DNA of 64,000 bases from Methylothermaceae bacterium (GTDB taxonomy: Bacteria; Pseudomonadota; Gammaproteobacteria; Methylococcales; Methylothermaceae). The position numbers and the translations under genes were made by a program. Under the pieces are notes generated by a model. That model ran no database searches. It saw only the letters and a list, made by a program, of their open reading frames with translations, and was not told where the DNA came from. The DNA lies in contig JALSIB010000043.1 in the NCBI GenBank assembly GCA_026981855.1, forward strand, positions 62,001 to 126,000. The letters run 5' to 3'. Below, piece after piece: positions 8,084 to 17,724 of the stretch (the stretch's first letter is position 1; each line of letters opens with the position of its first letter).

Positions 8084-10149
8084 GTACGTTCTTCACGCGT
8101 CACCAAAGGCAAAAGGAAACGGAAATAAGTCCCTTCCCCCAGGCGGCTCTCTACCGTAAGATCACCGCCCAACGCCCTGACATATTCCCGGCTTTCATAG
8201 GCCCCGATCCCCATGCCGCTCAATCCCTTGGTGGTTTCAAACGGCTTGAACAAGCGTTCTCGAACGAATTCGTCATCCATCCCGGGGCCATTGTCTTCCA
8301 CTTCAACTATAGCTTGAGATGCCGTGCTTGACAGCGTCACCTTCACCCAGCCTTGTTTGCCCGCCGCTTCCTGGGCGTTTTGAATGATGTGTTCGAAAGC
8401 CGAGGCCAGCCGGTCCGGTTGCGCCATCAGCGCCACTTGGTCATCCACCCGGCATACGAATCGAGGTCTTGGCAGCTGCCCTGCCCGGGCCGAAATCACC
8501 TCCTGGAGCAACTTGCGCAATACGATGAGCTTGTTGTTTTGTTCGCTTCCGATGTTTTTCAGCTGGGCCAGCAAACGCCCCATCTTGGCAACGGCATGAT
8601 CGACTGTGTTCATGGCATCGCGGACGAATTCCGGGTTATTGACGTGCTTGTCGGCATTGCGCACCACCAATGAAAGCTGGGCGACGATATTTTTCAAATC
8701 GTGAACGACGAAGGCGGACAAACGATTGAATCCCTCGAACTGACGGGCTTCGATCAGCCTGTTGGCAGTCTCCTCGACCACCAGGAAACTGGCTGCCTGG
8801 CAACCGGCGGTCTTCAACACGTCGAACACCTCCCAGTTACAGTCAAAGCTCGCCCTGGGACGATTCAACAATACCACCGCCCACAGCACCTCGCCATGAA
8901 ACAAGGGAATCACCAACCAGGCATCCTCACTGGATTCGAGCCACGCAGGCAAAGCAAGGTCGATGTATTTCTCGGGTATCTCTTTAAGTTCCTGCAGATC
9001 CACGATCCAGCCGGTTCGCTGCAAAAAAGCGACCAATGGATCTCCATCGGACATCCATGACAAGTCAGAAAAAGGATTGCCCCATTGCGCCTTGAGCAAA
9101 TACCTGCCCGAGTCATTCCTTGTCCAGAGGACGCCAGAAGGGCTTTCCACCAAATCCGCCAGCGCCTTGATGACTCTTTCCCCCAAGGGAACCGGACTGT
9201 CCGGCTGAGAGAGTTCGTGGGTGATACGCAGCCATTCCTTGCGGTAATCATACCGATAATTGAAAAAATGCTTGTTGAGGAAAACCCATAATCTCGCCCT
9301 GGCCTGCCCCGAAAAAAGTACCACCAGCAGAATCAACGCCCCACCCGCCAAGAGCGTCACCTGAAGCACTTCCCCCCATTTCCCGCCATACAACCTGACG
9401 TAGTAGCCAGCCGTCGCCATAAGCAACAGATACAATCCTGCCCCCAGCACCACGGTGGTATGAAAAACGAAATCACGGGAAATGAAGGCGTTCAGGGACC
9501 AATCAGGATTGCGGGCGGCGGTCACCGCAAGCAGGGGAACCAGCATGGCGCTGACGAATCCCCGCGCAGCCCACAACCTGGCATCCAGCTGTTTGAACAA
9601 CAATGCGTCGGCATACATGTAAAATTCATACGCAAACAGGCCACCCAGGCCGAAGCAAAGAAATTTGATATACCAGCGCATATCCGGGCGGGTATTGCGG
9701 TAGAGCTGCTCCAAAGTCACCATTCCCGCCAGCGACAAAACTAGCTGTCCGATCAAAGGCAGTTCCGGCAACAAAAACCCCGGCCGCCACCCTTGCAGCA
9801 TCGGACTCGCCCAACCATACAGAAACGATACGACAGCAATTCCATAACAACCCAGCAAAACGTACCGCCATGCGATCTGGCGGCGGATCTGGGGCGGCAC
9901 CAGCCGGATCAGAAACATCAGCCACAACAGCAGATGAAGAATCTCCAGCGACCAGATCAGGGGCATGGGGATGGACCGATACGCCAATTGCCACGCGTTG
10001 ACCCCGCTCCACATCACCATTCCCCCCACGGCGAACAACAACAACCCGCCCTCGAGGCGCCCGCGCCAGGAAACGGCCAACATGGCCAGCAGCAGCAAAT
10101 AGGCCACCGCGGCGACGGAGTAGCTGGTCAAGATGATGGCATCACTCAT
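8056..10149 (-). CDS. prsK: PEP-CTERM system histidine kinase PrsK
   Basis: The 697-residue inner-membrane kinase has about eight to ten transmembrane helices in residues 1-285 and a GAF-like sensing domain (about 310-460). The H-box is VVHDLKNIVAQ (H483), and the C-terminal ATPase domain shows DNGPGMDDEF and GMGIGAYESREYV. The HDLKN form of the H-box is typical of PrsK. It should phosphorylate PrsR, encoded immediately downstream with a 28-bp overlap. I used the ATG at 10149, one base before the stop of the preceding sugar transferase, rather than an upstream ATG that would extend into that gene. Confidence 0.92.
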   Translation of the reverse strand: MSDAIILTSYSVAAVAYLLLLAMLAVSWRGRLEGGLLLFAVGGMVMWSGVNAWQLAYRSIPMPLIWSLEILHLLLWLMFLIRLVPPQIRRQIAWRYVLLGCYGIAVVSFLYGWASPMLQGWRPGFLLPELPLIGQLVLSLAGMVTLEQLYRNTRPDMRWYIKFLCFGLGGLFAYEFYMYADALLFKQLDARLWAARGFVSAMLVPLLAVTAARNPDWSLNAFISRDFVFHTTVVLGAGLYLLLMATAGYYVRLYGGKWGEVLQVTLLAGGALILLVVLFSGQARARLWVFLNKHFFNYRYDYRKEWLRITHELSQPDSPVPLGERVIKALADLVESPSGVLWTRNDSGRYLLKAQWGNPFSDLSWMSDGDPLVAFLQRTGWIVDLQELKEIPEKYIDLALPAWLESSEDAWLVIPLFHGEVLWAVVLLNRPRASFDCNWEVFDVLKTAGCQAASFLVVEETANRLIEARQFEGFNRLSAFVVHDLKNIVAQLSLVVRNADKHVNNPEFVRDAMNTVDHAVAKMGRLLAQLKNIGSEQNNKLIVLRKLLQEVISARAGQLPRPRFVCRVDDQVALMAQPDRLASAFEHIIQNAQEAAGKQGWVKVTLSSTASQAIVEVEDNGPGMDDEFVRERLFKPFETTKGLSGMGIGAYESREYVRALGGDLTVESRLGEGTYFRFLLPLVTREERTCQSTGVSV

Positions 10150-10150
10150 T

Positions 10151-11542
10151 TCAGCGCGCCCCTTTCCCCCACAACACCACCTCAACGGTACGAATCATGA
10201 TCAGAAAATCCAGAAACAGGCTGTAGTTCTTCACGTAGTAGAGATCGTATTGCAACTTTTCCAAAGTGTCTTCCTCATTTTCCGCATAGGGATAGCAAAC
10301 CTGGGCCCACCCCGTGATGCCCGGCTTGACCCGGTGTCTTTCCGAATAATAGGGAATCGTTTCCACGAACTTGTCCACGAATTCGGGTCTTTCCGGCCGC
10401 GGTCCGACAAAACTCATGTCGCCCTTGAATACGTTCCATAATTGCGGCAGTTCGTCGATCCGAGTCTTGCGGATAAATTTGCCCACGCAGGTCACCCTGT
10501 CGTCATTGGCTGAAGCCATTTTCGCCCCTTGTTTCTCCGCATCCGGTCTCATGCTGCGAAACTTGACGACTTCGAAAAGCTTCCAGTCCTGGCCCACCCG
10601 GGTTTGGCAATAGAAAATGGGGTGCCGGCCACCACACTCGACGAAGATCGCCAAGGCAGTCACCAACATGACGGGCCAGGAAACGGCAAGCAGGATAGAG
10701 CTGGCCAGAATATCGATCAGGCGCTTGACCAGCATTCCACTTTTCATCCGGAAGCCGTCGGAGAAGACAAGCCAACTTGGATGCAGGCAATCTATCTTCA
10801 CGATCCCCGCCTCTCTTTCGAAAAAAGAAAGCAGATCGATGACATCAAAGCCACTCATCTTGCAATCGAGAATCTCATCGACGGGGAAACCCTGGCGGCG
10901 GTCGTCAGGCGCCACCACGATCTCGTCGATGTCTTTTTCGTTTGCAAACTGGTTGACGGGCCGATCCAGGGAAATCACCCGTTCGACCGGGACGACACAG
11001 GGATCGCATCCCATGGGCACGAAGCCGACGAATGTCAGATTCCAATAGGGCAGCCGCTGTTCAAATTCCAGGATTTTCCTGGCATTGTGCCCAGCCCCCA
11101 GCACCAAAGCCCGCCGGTTCAGCTGCCGGCGATCCACCCCATGAATGAACAGCCACCGCAGCATCAATGTCGACAACAGGGAAAACAGCACCGCGAAGCC
11201 GAAAATCCCCCTGCCGACGAACAATTCCGGCAGGGTGTAGAACACCACGCTCATGACGACAGTGGTCATCGTAAAGCTGATCAGCAAACGCAAAAACACA
11301 TTGGAAATATGGCTCTGGGATGAACGCTGATAGAGCCCGACGCTGATATGGGTGATCGATGTGATGATGGAAAAAAGCAGTGCGGTGAACCATAATTCAG
11401 GCTCCGCATTCCATTCTTCCGCCCACAAAAACCGGAGATGGCCACCAATGAAAATCGCTGAAAAGTAAAGGCCGAACTCGATCAGGAAAAGGCCCAGATA
11501 AGCGGTTGAAACGTAATGGCGAAAAATTCGTACGGTAGGCAT
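10151..11542 (-). CDS. XrtA/PEP-CTERM-type polyprenyl-phosphate sugar transferase
   Basis: The 463-residue product has four or five N-terminal membrane helices and a CoA-binding-like middle domain with an ALVLGAGHNARKI nucleotide motif. The C-terminal bacterial sugar transferase domain shows KRLIDI, KFRSM, KTRIDELPQLWNVFKGDM and FVGPRPERPEF. This is the family that loads the first sugar phosphate onto undecaprenyl phosphate to start exopolysaccharide repeat synthesis (the TIGR03013 subgroup linked to PEP-CTERM loci). The ATG at 11542 starts just before the first membrane helix; an earlier in-frame start at 11617 would cover an inverted repeat and is less likely. The gene is followed at once by prsK. 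Confidence 0.9.
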   Translation of the reverse strand: MPTVRIFRHYVSTAYLGLFLIEFGLYFSAIFIGGHLRFLWAEEWNAEPELWFTALLFSIITSITHISVGLYQRSSQSHISNVFLRLLISFTMTTVVMSVVFYTLPELFVGRGIFGFAVLFSLLSTLMLRWLFIHGVDRRQLNRRALVLGAGHNARKILEFEQRLPYWNLTFVGFVPMGCDPCVVPVERVISLDRPVNQFANEKDIDEIVVAPDDRRQGFPVDEILDCKMSGFDVIDLLSFFEREAGIVKIDCLHPSWLVFSDGFRMKSGMLVKRLIDILASSILLAVSWPVMLVTALAIFVECGGRHPIFYCQTRVGQDWKLFEVVKFRSMRPDAEKQGAKMASANDDRVTCVGKFIRKTRIDELPQLWNVFKGDMSFVGPRPERPEFVDKFVETIPYYSERHRVKPGITGWAQVCYPYAENEEDTLEKLQYDLYYVKNYSLFLDFLIMIRTVEVVLWGKGAR

Positions 11543-11576
11543 GGCGCTGTATCTTGTCGTATTGAATGGGTAGAGC

Positions 11577-11598
11577 GTCTCGTCCCAGGGGACGAGAC
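11577..11598. repeat. 10-bp perfect inverted repeat upstream of the sugar transferase
   Basis: Bases 11577-11586 (GTCTCGTCCC) are complementary to 11589-11598 with a two-base centre. The element lies 35-56 bp upstream of the transferase ATG, within the probable 5' leader or promoter of the prs operon. It could be an operator or a small dispersed palindrome. No U-run follows, so it is not a terminator. Confidence 0.6.
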
Positions 11599-11903
11599 AT
11601 CCTAACAAAAAACTCATCGCCCCTTCTCGGTATCAACCCTGTTTCAAAGAAGATGCGTTTCAGTCCCTGTCAAACAATCGCCCGCTTCATGACGGTTTTT
11701 CCCCGGGCGATGAAATTCGGTAAAATGACCGGGCGGGGCATTCAAAGGGTATTCTCTCAAGCAGTCGGGACTCAGACCTCCGATGCGGATTTGCTCCCTT
11801 CCCTTGATTTCACGGCACGAGCCATACTTGAATCAGTGTCTTTGGACTAAGCTTTGTCTTGAAAGCACCTGTTGTCAATCCCCCCGAATGTGAAGGAGAC
11901 CAC

Positions 11904-13181
11904 ATGCTGTCATTGGAAAACGCCAGAATCGCCGTCGTCGGACTGGGATATGTAGGCCTGCCCCTGGCAGTCGAGTTCGGACGCCGCTACCCGACCATCG
12001 GTTTTGACATTAACACTAACAGGATAGACGAACTCAAGCGGGGATTCGACCGCTCACTGGAAGTGGAAGCCGAAGCACTGCAGCGGGCGGAAATGTTGAC
12101 CTACACTTCTCAAATCTCCGAGTTGTCCCGGTGCAATGTCTACGTGGTGACCGTTCCCACCCCCATCGACAAGAACAAGCGCCCCGACCTCGGTCCGCTC
12201 GTTTCCGCCAGTACCAGCGTGGGCGGCATCCTCAAGCCAGGGGATGTGGTGATCTACGAATCCACCGTCTACCCCGGCGCCACCGAAGAAGTGTGTGTGC
12301 CCATTCTGGAGCGGCAGTCCGGCCTTACCTATAACCAGGACTTCTTCGCCGGCTACAGTCCGGAAAGAATCAACCCCGGCGACAAGTCCCACCGGGTCAC
12401 CAACATCGTCAAGGTGACTTCCGGCTCCACCCCCCAGGCCGCCGACTTCGTCGATGCGCTTTATGGCAGCGTCATCGAAGCGGGCACCCACAAAGCAAGC
12501 AGCATCAAGGTGGCGGAAGCGGCCAAGGTGATCGAAAACACCCAGCGTGACGTCAATATCGCCCTGATCAACGAGCTTGCGGTATTGTTCCATCGCCTGG
12601 GTCTCGACACCCTGGAAGTGTTGGAAGCCGCGGGAAGCAAATGGAATTTCCTGCCTTTCCGGCCGGGGCTGGTGGGCGGGCACTGCATCGGCGTCGATCC
12701 CTACTACCTGACCCACAAGGCCCAGGAAGCCGGTCACCATCCGGAAATCATCCTGGCGGGACGCAGAATCAACGACTCCATGGGTGAATACGTGGTCGCC
12801 CGGGTGGTCAAACTGATGACCCAACGCCGGATTCATGTCTGCCAATCCAATATCCTGATTCTCGGAGTGACTTTCAAGGAAAACTGCCCGGACATTCGAA
12901 ACACCCGGGTCATCGACATGATCCACGAACTGCGAACCTATCATGCCAACGTGGAAGTGTACGACCCCTGGGCCCACAAAGACGAAGCCCGGGAAGAACT
13001 GGGCCTGGAGTTGGTTGCCGAACCGGAAAAAGGACGTTACGAGGCCATCATCGTCGCCACCGGCCACGATCAATTCATCGAGATGGGAGCCGGGGGCATC
13101 CGGGCGCTGGGAACGCCCGACGCCGTGCTGTTCGATGTCAAGGGAATCCTGCCGAAATCCGAAGTGGACGGACGGCTATGA
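11904..13181 (+). CDS. tviB: Nucleotide-sugar dehydrogenase (TviB/VipA-like)
   Basis: The 425-residue member of the UDP-glucose/UDP-N-acetyl-mannosamine dehydrogenase family has an N-terminal Rossmann motif [10 protein letters not shown] (11-20) and the catalytic cysteine in [12 protein letters not shown] (C261). It also has the C-terminal UDP-binding domain ([15 protein letters not shown]). Length and the [17 protein letters not shown] block fit the TviB/VipA group, which oxidises UDP-N-acetylglucosamine (or galactosamine) to the uronic acid. The ATG at 11904 is preceded by a strong GAAGGAGAC site, so I reject the longer start at 11859. It overlaps the downstream epimerase by 4 bp (ATGA). 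The exact sugar is inferred. Confidence 0.9.
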   Translation: MLSLENARIAVVGLGYVGLPLAVEFGRRYPTIGFDINTNRIDELKRGFDRSLEVEAEALQRAEMLTYTSQISELSRCNVYVVTVPTPIDKNKRPDLGPLVSASTSVGGILKPGDVVIYESTVYPGATEEVCVPILERQSGLTYNQDFFAGYSPERINPGDKSHRVTNIVKVTSGSTPQAADFVDALYGSVIEAGTHKASSIKVAEAAKVIENTQRDVNIALINELAVLFHRLGLDTLEVLEAAGSKWNFLPFRPGLVGGHCIGVDPYYLTHKAQEAGHHPEIILAGRRINDSMGEYVVARVVKLMTQRRIHVCQSNILILGVTFKENCPDIRNTRVIDMIHELRTYHANVEVYDPWAHKDEAREELGLELVAEPEKGRYEAIIVATGHDQFIEMGAGGIRALGTPDAVLFDVKGILPKSEVDGRL

Positions 13182-14188
13182 AAATCCTCGTCACAGGCAC
13201 CGCGGGATTCATTGGATCAGCGCTGGCACACCGGCTGCTCGATCGCGGCGACGAGGTGGTCGGCATCGACAATGTCAACGATTACTATGACGTGAACCTC
13301 AAGGAAGACCGGTTGGCCCACCTCAAGCCCCGGGCCGGCTTCACGGAAATCCGCGCCAGTCTCGAAGACCGAAGCGTCATCGAACAGGCTTTCGCCGATC
13401 ACCGCCCCCAACGGGTGGTCAACCTGGCGGCCCAGGCGGGGGTGCGCTATTCGCTCGAGAATCCCCACGCCTACATAGACGCCAACCTGGTGGGTTTCTG
13501 TAACATTCTCGAGGCCTGCCGTCACCACGAAGTGGAACACTTGGTCTACGCCTCCTCGAGTTCGGTCTATGGCGCCAATACCCGGATGCCTTTTTCCGTC
13601 CATCACAATGTGGATCATCCGGTCAGCCTCTATGCCGCCACCAAGAAGGCCAATGAATTGATGGCCCACACCTACAGTCATCTTTACGGACTGCCGACCA
13701 CCGGCTTGAGATTCTTCACCGTCTATGGACCCTGGGGGCGGCCCGACATGGCCCTGTTCCTGTTCACCCGCAACATGCTTGAAGGCAAACCGATCGATGT
13801 CTTCAACTTTGGCAAACACCGGCGGGATTTCACTTACATCGACGATATCGTGGAAGGCGTGATCCGCTGCATCGACCAGATCGCCACCCCGAACCCCCAA
13901 TGGGACGGAGACCGTCCGGATCCCGGCAGCAGCAAAGCGCCTTACCGCCTCTACAACATCGGCAGCCACAATCCGGTCCCTTTGATGCGATTCATCGAAG
14001 TCCTGGAAAAAACCCTGGGAATCGAAGCGGAAAAGAATTTTCTGCCGATGCAACAGGGCGACGTACCCGCCACCTATGCCGATGTCGAGGATCTGATCCA
14101 CGATACCGGTTACGCGCCTTCCACGCCCATCGAGGAGGGAATCGCCAATTTCGTCCGTTGGTACAAGGAATATTACGGATACCGATGA
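13178..14188 (+). CDS. UDP-uronate 4-epimerase family protein
   Basis: The 336-residue short-chain dehydrogenase/epimerase has the NAD-binding GTAGFIG (7-13), a serine cluster (127-129) and the catalytic YAATK (Y152, K156). The sequence closely follows UDP-glucuronate 4-epimerases of the CapI/LspL type ([27 protein letters not shown]). Next to the TviB-like dehydrogenase it probably makes an epimerised uronic acid for the exopolysaccharide, although a role on N-acetyl uronates (TviC/WbpP) is possible. It is translationally coupled at both ends: ATGA overlaps with tviB upstream and with mobB downstream. Confidence 0.88.
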   Translation: MKILVTGTAGFIGSALAHRLLDRGDEVVGIDNVNDYYDVNLKEDRLAHLKPRAGFTEIRASLEDRSVIEQAFADHRPQRVVNLAAQAGVRYSLENPHAYIDANLVGFCNILEACRHHEVEHLVYASSSSVYGANTRMPFSVHHNVDHPVSLYAATKKANELMAHTYSHLYGLPTTGLRFFTVYGPWGRPDMALFLFTRNMLEGKPIDVFNFGKHRRDFTYIDDIVEGVIRCIDQIATPNPQWDGDRPDPGSSKAPYRLYNIGSHNPVPLMRFIEVLEKTLGIEAEKNFLPMQQGDVPATYADVEDLIHDTGYAPSTPIEEGIANFVRWYKEYYGYR

Positions 14189-14697
14189 CCGACATCCCTC
14201 TACTGGGTTTTGCCGCCTTCAGCGGCAGCGGAAAAACCACATTACTGACCAGACTCATCCCCCTGCTCAAACAGCGGGGAAAAAAAGTCGCCCTGGTCAA
14301 ACACGCCCACCACAGTTTCGACATCGATCACCCGGGAAAAGACAGCCATCGCCTGCGGCAAGCGGGTGCCGCGCCCGTCATGGTGGTTTCGAAAAAACGC
14401 AGGGCGATCGTCTATGAATATCCCGAAGTGGAAGAAATCCGCCTTCACGACCAGTTGAAATATCTGGTTTGCCAGGATCTCGACCTGATTCTGGTCGAAG
14501 GCTTCAAACACGAAAACTTTCCCAAGATCGAACTCCACCGGCCACAACTGGGTTTTCCCCTGCTCTTTCCCGAAGACCCCGCCATCGTCGCCGTGGCCAC
14601 CGACCAACCCCTGTCCCGCCCCTGCCCTCTGCCGCTGCTGGACCTGAACGATCCGCTGCAAATCACCGATTTCATCCTCCATGAATTCCTCCGTTGA
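14185..14697 (+). CDS. mobB: Molybdopterin-guanine dinucleotide adapter MobB
   Basis: The 170-residue P-loop protein ([14 protein letters not shown] near residues 8-22) has the MobB blocks [10 protein letters not shown] and [21 protein letters not shown]. MobB binds GTP and assists MobA in attaching GMP to molybdopterin. The start is the ATG embedded in the epimerase stop (ATGA), and the end overlaps moeA by 17 bp. MobA is not in the window. Molybdenum or tungsten bis-MGD cofactor would be needed for formate and formylmethanofuran dehydrogenase-type enzymes, which fits a C1 lifestyle. Confidence 0.93.
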   Translation: MTDIPLLGFAAFSGSGKTTLLTRLIPLLKQRGKKVALVKHAHHSFDIDHPGKDSHRLRQAGAAPVMVVSKKRRAIVYEYPEVEEIRLHDQLKYLVCQDLDLILVEGFKHENFPKIELHRPQLGFPLLFPEDPAIVAVATDQPLSRPCPLPLLDLNDPLQITDFILHEFLR

Positions 14698-15931
14698 TCC
14701 CTGCCAGAACGGCCTGTTGTCTCTCGACGACGCGCTGGGGCGAATCCTGGGTTCGCTTTCCCCCCTGGAGGCCACCGAACAAGTGACCTTGAAACAGGCA
14801 ACCGGCCGGATCGTCGCCGAAACGCTTGCCGCACCTTTCGATCTCCCCCCCTTCACCAACTCGGCCATGGACGGCTATGCCCTGTTCTCGGAAGGGCTTC
14901 GCCCCGGGATGGGTTTGTCCGTGATCGGCAAGTCCATGGCCGGTCAACCCTTCGAAGGGCGCGTCAAAAAGGGAGAATGCGTCAGAATCTTTACCGGCGC
15001 CCCCCTGCCCGAAGGGGCCGATAGCGTCATCATGCAAGAGGAAACCCTTGTCACGGGCAACCGGCTCACCCTCAAACGCCTTCCCTCGAAAGGGGAAAAC
15101 ATCCGCCCCGCGGGTGGGGATGTGAAGAAAGGCGAGCAACTGTTCACCCGGGGAAAGCGCCTGAATGCTGCCGATGTGGGTCTGCTCGCCTCCCTCGGTC
15201 ACGCATCGATAACGGTGTTTCAACGCCCCCGGGTCGGTTTTTTCTCCACCGGCGACGAACTGCGCTCCCTTGGCAAGCCCCTGACGCCCGGGGCCATCTA
15301 CGAAAGCAACCGCTACCAATTACAGAGCCTGCTGACGGCGCTACCGGTCGAATCCACCGACCTGGGCCAGGTTCCCGACCGGCTGGAACCCCTCCTCCAA
15401 AGGCTCCACGAAGCCGGCCGGAACCATGACGTGATCCTCAGCACCGGCGGCGCATCGGTTGGCGAGGCCGACCTTCTGGAAAAGGCCTTGAAACGACTGG
15501 GCCAGCTCTATCTTTGGAAGGTGGCCATCAAACCCGGCAAACCCTTGCTATTCGGAAAATTGGGTAAGGCCTGGTTCTTCGGTCTGCCGGGAAACCCCGT
15601 TTCGGTCCACGTCACCTTCAGCCAGATCGTCCGCCCGGCCCTGTGGAAACTGGCGGGCGCCTCTTCCTTCAAGCCGCTGCGAATCCAGGCCCGCTGCACC
15701 CATGACCTCCACAAGACGCCGGGGCGATTGGAATTCCAGCGTGGCATCGTGCGCGTTGGGGAAAATGGCGAAGCAACCGTCAGAGGTCTGGCGGGGCAAG
15801 GTTCCCACCAACTCAAAAGCCTGAGCCAGGCCAATTGCTATATCATTCTTCCTCCGGAGAGCAAGGGGGCGAAGTCGGGTGAAACCGTGTTGGTCGAACC
15901 GTTCACCTGTCTTTTGACCAATGATGACTGA
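14681..15931 (+). CDS. moeA: Molybdopterin molybdenumtransferase MoeA
   Basis: The 416-residue product has the MoeA domain order. It opens with NSAMDGYAL near residue 60, then MQEETLVTGN, and the MoCF-binding core has FFSTGDEL and STGGASVGEADLL. A beta-barrel C-terminal domain includes WFFGLPGNPVSV. MoeA inserts molybdate into adenylylated molybdopterin. The gene overlaps mobB by 17 bp and bioD by 11 bp, so it is part of a tightly packed transcript. Confidence 0.95.
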   Translation: MNSSVDPCQNGLLSLDDALGRILGSLSPLEATEQVTLKQATGRIVAETLAAPFDLPPFTNSAMDGYALFSEGLRPGMGLSVIGKSMAGQPFEGRVKKGECVRIFTGAPLPEGADSVIMQEETLVTGNRLTLKRLPSKGENIRPAGGDVKKGEQLFTRGKRLNAADVGLLASLGHASITVFQRPRVGFFSTGDELRSLGKPLTPGAIYESNRYQLQSLLTALPVESTDLGQVPDRLEPLLQRLHEAGRNHDVILSTGGASVGEADLLEKALKRLGQLYLWKVAIKPGKPLLFGKLGKAWFFGLPGNPVSVHVTFSQIVRPALWKLAGASSFKPLRIQARCTHDLHKTPGRLEFQRGIVRVGENGEATVRGLAGQGSHQLKSLSQANCYIILPPESKGAKSGETVLVEPFTCLLTNDD

Positions 15932-16622
15932 TCTCAAAGGCTGCTTCATCACCGGCACCGATACCGGCGTGGGCAAGACACATTTCGCGGCGGCCTTGAT
16001 TCGTAACCTGAGGCGCCAGGGCGCGGCCGTCAGAGTCAGAAAACCGGTGGAAAGCGGATGCCGGCTGCAGGCGGGCAGACTCGTTCCCGAAGATGCGTCC
16101 CTTCTCAACCAGGCCGCCGGCAACCCGGAAGACCTGGATCTCGTCTGCCCCTACCGGCTGGCCGCCGCGCTTTCCCCGGAAAGAGCGGCGCGGCTGGAAA
16201 ACCTCAGCCTGTCCTTGCAGGCGCTGGTTTCCGCCTGCCACACCGACAAGGAAGCATTGCTCGTGGTGGAGGGCGCCGGAGGCTTCTACAGCCCCATCGC
16301 GGAAGGATGTCTCAACGCGGATCTGGCCCAGGCTTTGCGGCTGCCGGTCATTCTCGTCGCCGCCGACCGGCTGGGGGTGATCAATCAGGTATTGTTGGCC
16401 ACCGAAGCGGTCAGGAACAGGAAGCTGACGCTTGCGGCAGTCGTACTCAACCAGACCGCCCCCGGCCCGGCCACCAAAGGCATGAACAATGCCGAAGATC
16501 TGAAAAATTGGTTGAAAGATGTTCCTGTGGCGCAAATTCCTTTCGAAAAAGATTCCAGCGCCGATCGCCTGCCGGCAATCCTGGAGCCTGTCCTGAAATC
16601 TTTACTATCCGGCAGGACTTGA
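15921..16622 (+). CDS. bioD: ATP-dependent dethiobiotin synthetase BioD
   Basis: The 233-residue P-loop protein has GTDTGVGKTH at 12-21, the KPVESGC substrate loop and the VVEGAGGFYSPI motif. BioD carboxylates 7,8-diaminopelargonate to dethiobiotin, the penultimate biotin step. A start one codon later (second Met) is equally possible. The other bio genes are not here. It closes a run of five overlapping genes starting with tviB, an unusual partner set for biotin synthesis. Confidence 0.95.
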   Translation: MMTDLKGCFITGTDTGVGKTHFAAALIRNLRRQGAAVRVRKPVESGCRLQAGRLVPEDASLLNQAAGNPEDLDLVCPYRLAAALSPERAARLENLSLSLQALVSACHTDKEALLVVEGAGGFYSPIAEGCLNADLAQALRLPVILVAADRLGVINQVLLATEAVRNRKLTLAAVVLNQTAPGPATKGMNNAEDLKNWLKDVPVAQIPFEKDSSADRLPAILEPVLKSLLSGRT

Positions 16623-16703
16623 ACATCTAAGATATTGATTAAAAAGGTGCCCCAGGCATCCTTTCAGCCCGGCGCCGGATCCTCCATGGCCGCTCCCCCG
16701 CGT

Positions 16704-17708
16704 TCAAAACGCCTCGGGTTTCCGGTCCCGCAACAACAGGCTGCGCACCGCATCGGCAGCCGGTTTGCCATCGTAGAGCACTGCGTACACCTGTTCCACG
16801 ATCGGCATCTCCACCTTGAGTCTCCGCGCCAATCCATGAATCAAACGGGCCGTCACGATTCCCTCGATTTCCTGACCGATCTCGGCCTTGAGGGCGTCCA
16901 CCGTCTTGCCCTGTCCCAAACCGATACCCAACCGCCGATTCCGGGACTGGTCATCGGTACAGGTCAGAATCAGATCCCCGACGCCCGCCAACCCCATCAA
17001 AGTGCGGGCCTTGGCGCCCATCACTTCCCCCAGGCGCATCATTTCGGCCAATCCCCGGGTAATGAGCGCGGCTCTCGCATTGGCGCCAAACCCCATCCCG
17101 TCGGAAACGCCCGCCGCGATCGCCAACACATTCTTCACCGCTCCGCCCAGTTGCACACCTGGCAGGTCATCACTGGTATAAACCCTGAAAAACTCGTTGT
17201 GGAGCAATTCGGCGACAGCCGCCGCATAGGGCTCCTGCGGGGAGGCCACGGTGATCGCGGTGGGCAACCCCCGGATGACTTCGCGGGCGAAAGTGGGGCC
17301 GGAAAGCGCCGCCAGCAGGCAATCCCCCCCCAGCACCTCGCGGGCCACCTCGTGAAGGAGCCTGCCACTCTCGGGGTCGAGCCCCTTGGTTCCCCAGGCG
17401 ACATTGGCGCCACCAGGCAGCCTGGATTTCAAAGACTGGAGACAGGCCTTGAATCCATGGCTGGGAACGGCCAAAAGCACCAGATCCTTCCCCAACAGGG
17501 AGCGGTCCAGGTCACGCTCACAGCGAATGTTCCTCGACAACGCCAATCCCGGCAGATAGCGCTCGTTGCGGCCCGTCCGCTTCAATGATTCGATGCGGGC
17601 GGGATTCTTGTCCCACAGGCTGACGGAATAACCATTCTCGGCGATCAAATGCGCCAGGGCAGTGCCCCAGGAGCCAGCCCCCAGGACACATACGGAAGTC
17701 AACTGCAT
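16704..17708 (-). CDS. gpsA: Glycerol-3-phosphate dehydrogenase [NAD(P)+] GpsA
   Basis: The 334-residue product has the N-terminal GAGSWGTALAHLIAENG nucleotide motif, GTKGLDPESGRL, GPTFAREV and the catalytic-lysine block GAVKNVLAIAAGVSDG. It makes sn-glycerol 3-phosphate from dihydroxyacetone phosphate for phospholipid synthesis. It is the last gene of the rhodanese-secB-gpsA set, a conserved gammaproteobacterial arrangement, and starts 16 bp after the secB stop. Confidence 0.96.
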   Translation of the reverse strand: MQLTSVCVLGAGSWGTALAHLIAENGYSVSLWDKNPARIESLKRTGRNERYLPGLALSRNIRCERDLDRSLLGKDLVLLAVPSHGFKACLQSLKSRLPGGANVAWGTKGLDPESGRLLHEVAREVLGGDCLLAALSGPTFAREVIRGLPTAITVASPQEPYAAAVAELLHNEFFRVYTSDDLPGVQLGGAVKNVLAIAAGVSDGMGFGANARAALITRGLAEMMRLGEVMGAKARTLMGLAGVGDLILTCTDDQSRNRRLGIGLGQGKTVDALKAEIGQEIEGIVTARLIHGLARRLKVEMPIVEQVYAVLYDGKPAADAVRSLLLRDRKPEAF

Positions 17709-17724
17709 CGGCCGGAATCCGACA

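Noticed and set aside
11543-11903. Sigma-54 promoter for the prs operon or tviB
   Set aside because: I checked both strands for GG-N10-GC with flanking consensus; the candidates have wrong spacing or miss the GC.
13900-14697. Long N-terminal extension of mobB
   Set aside because: The first 95 codons read an alternative frame of the epimerase; similarity to MobB begins exactly at the ATG at 14185.
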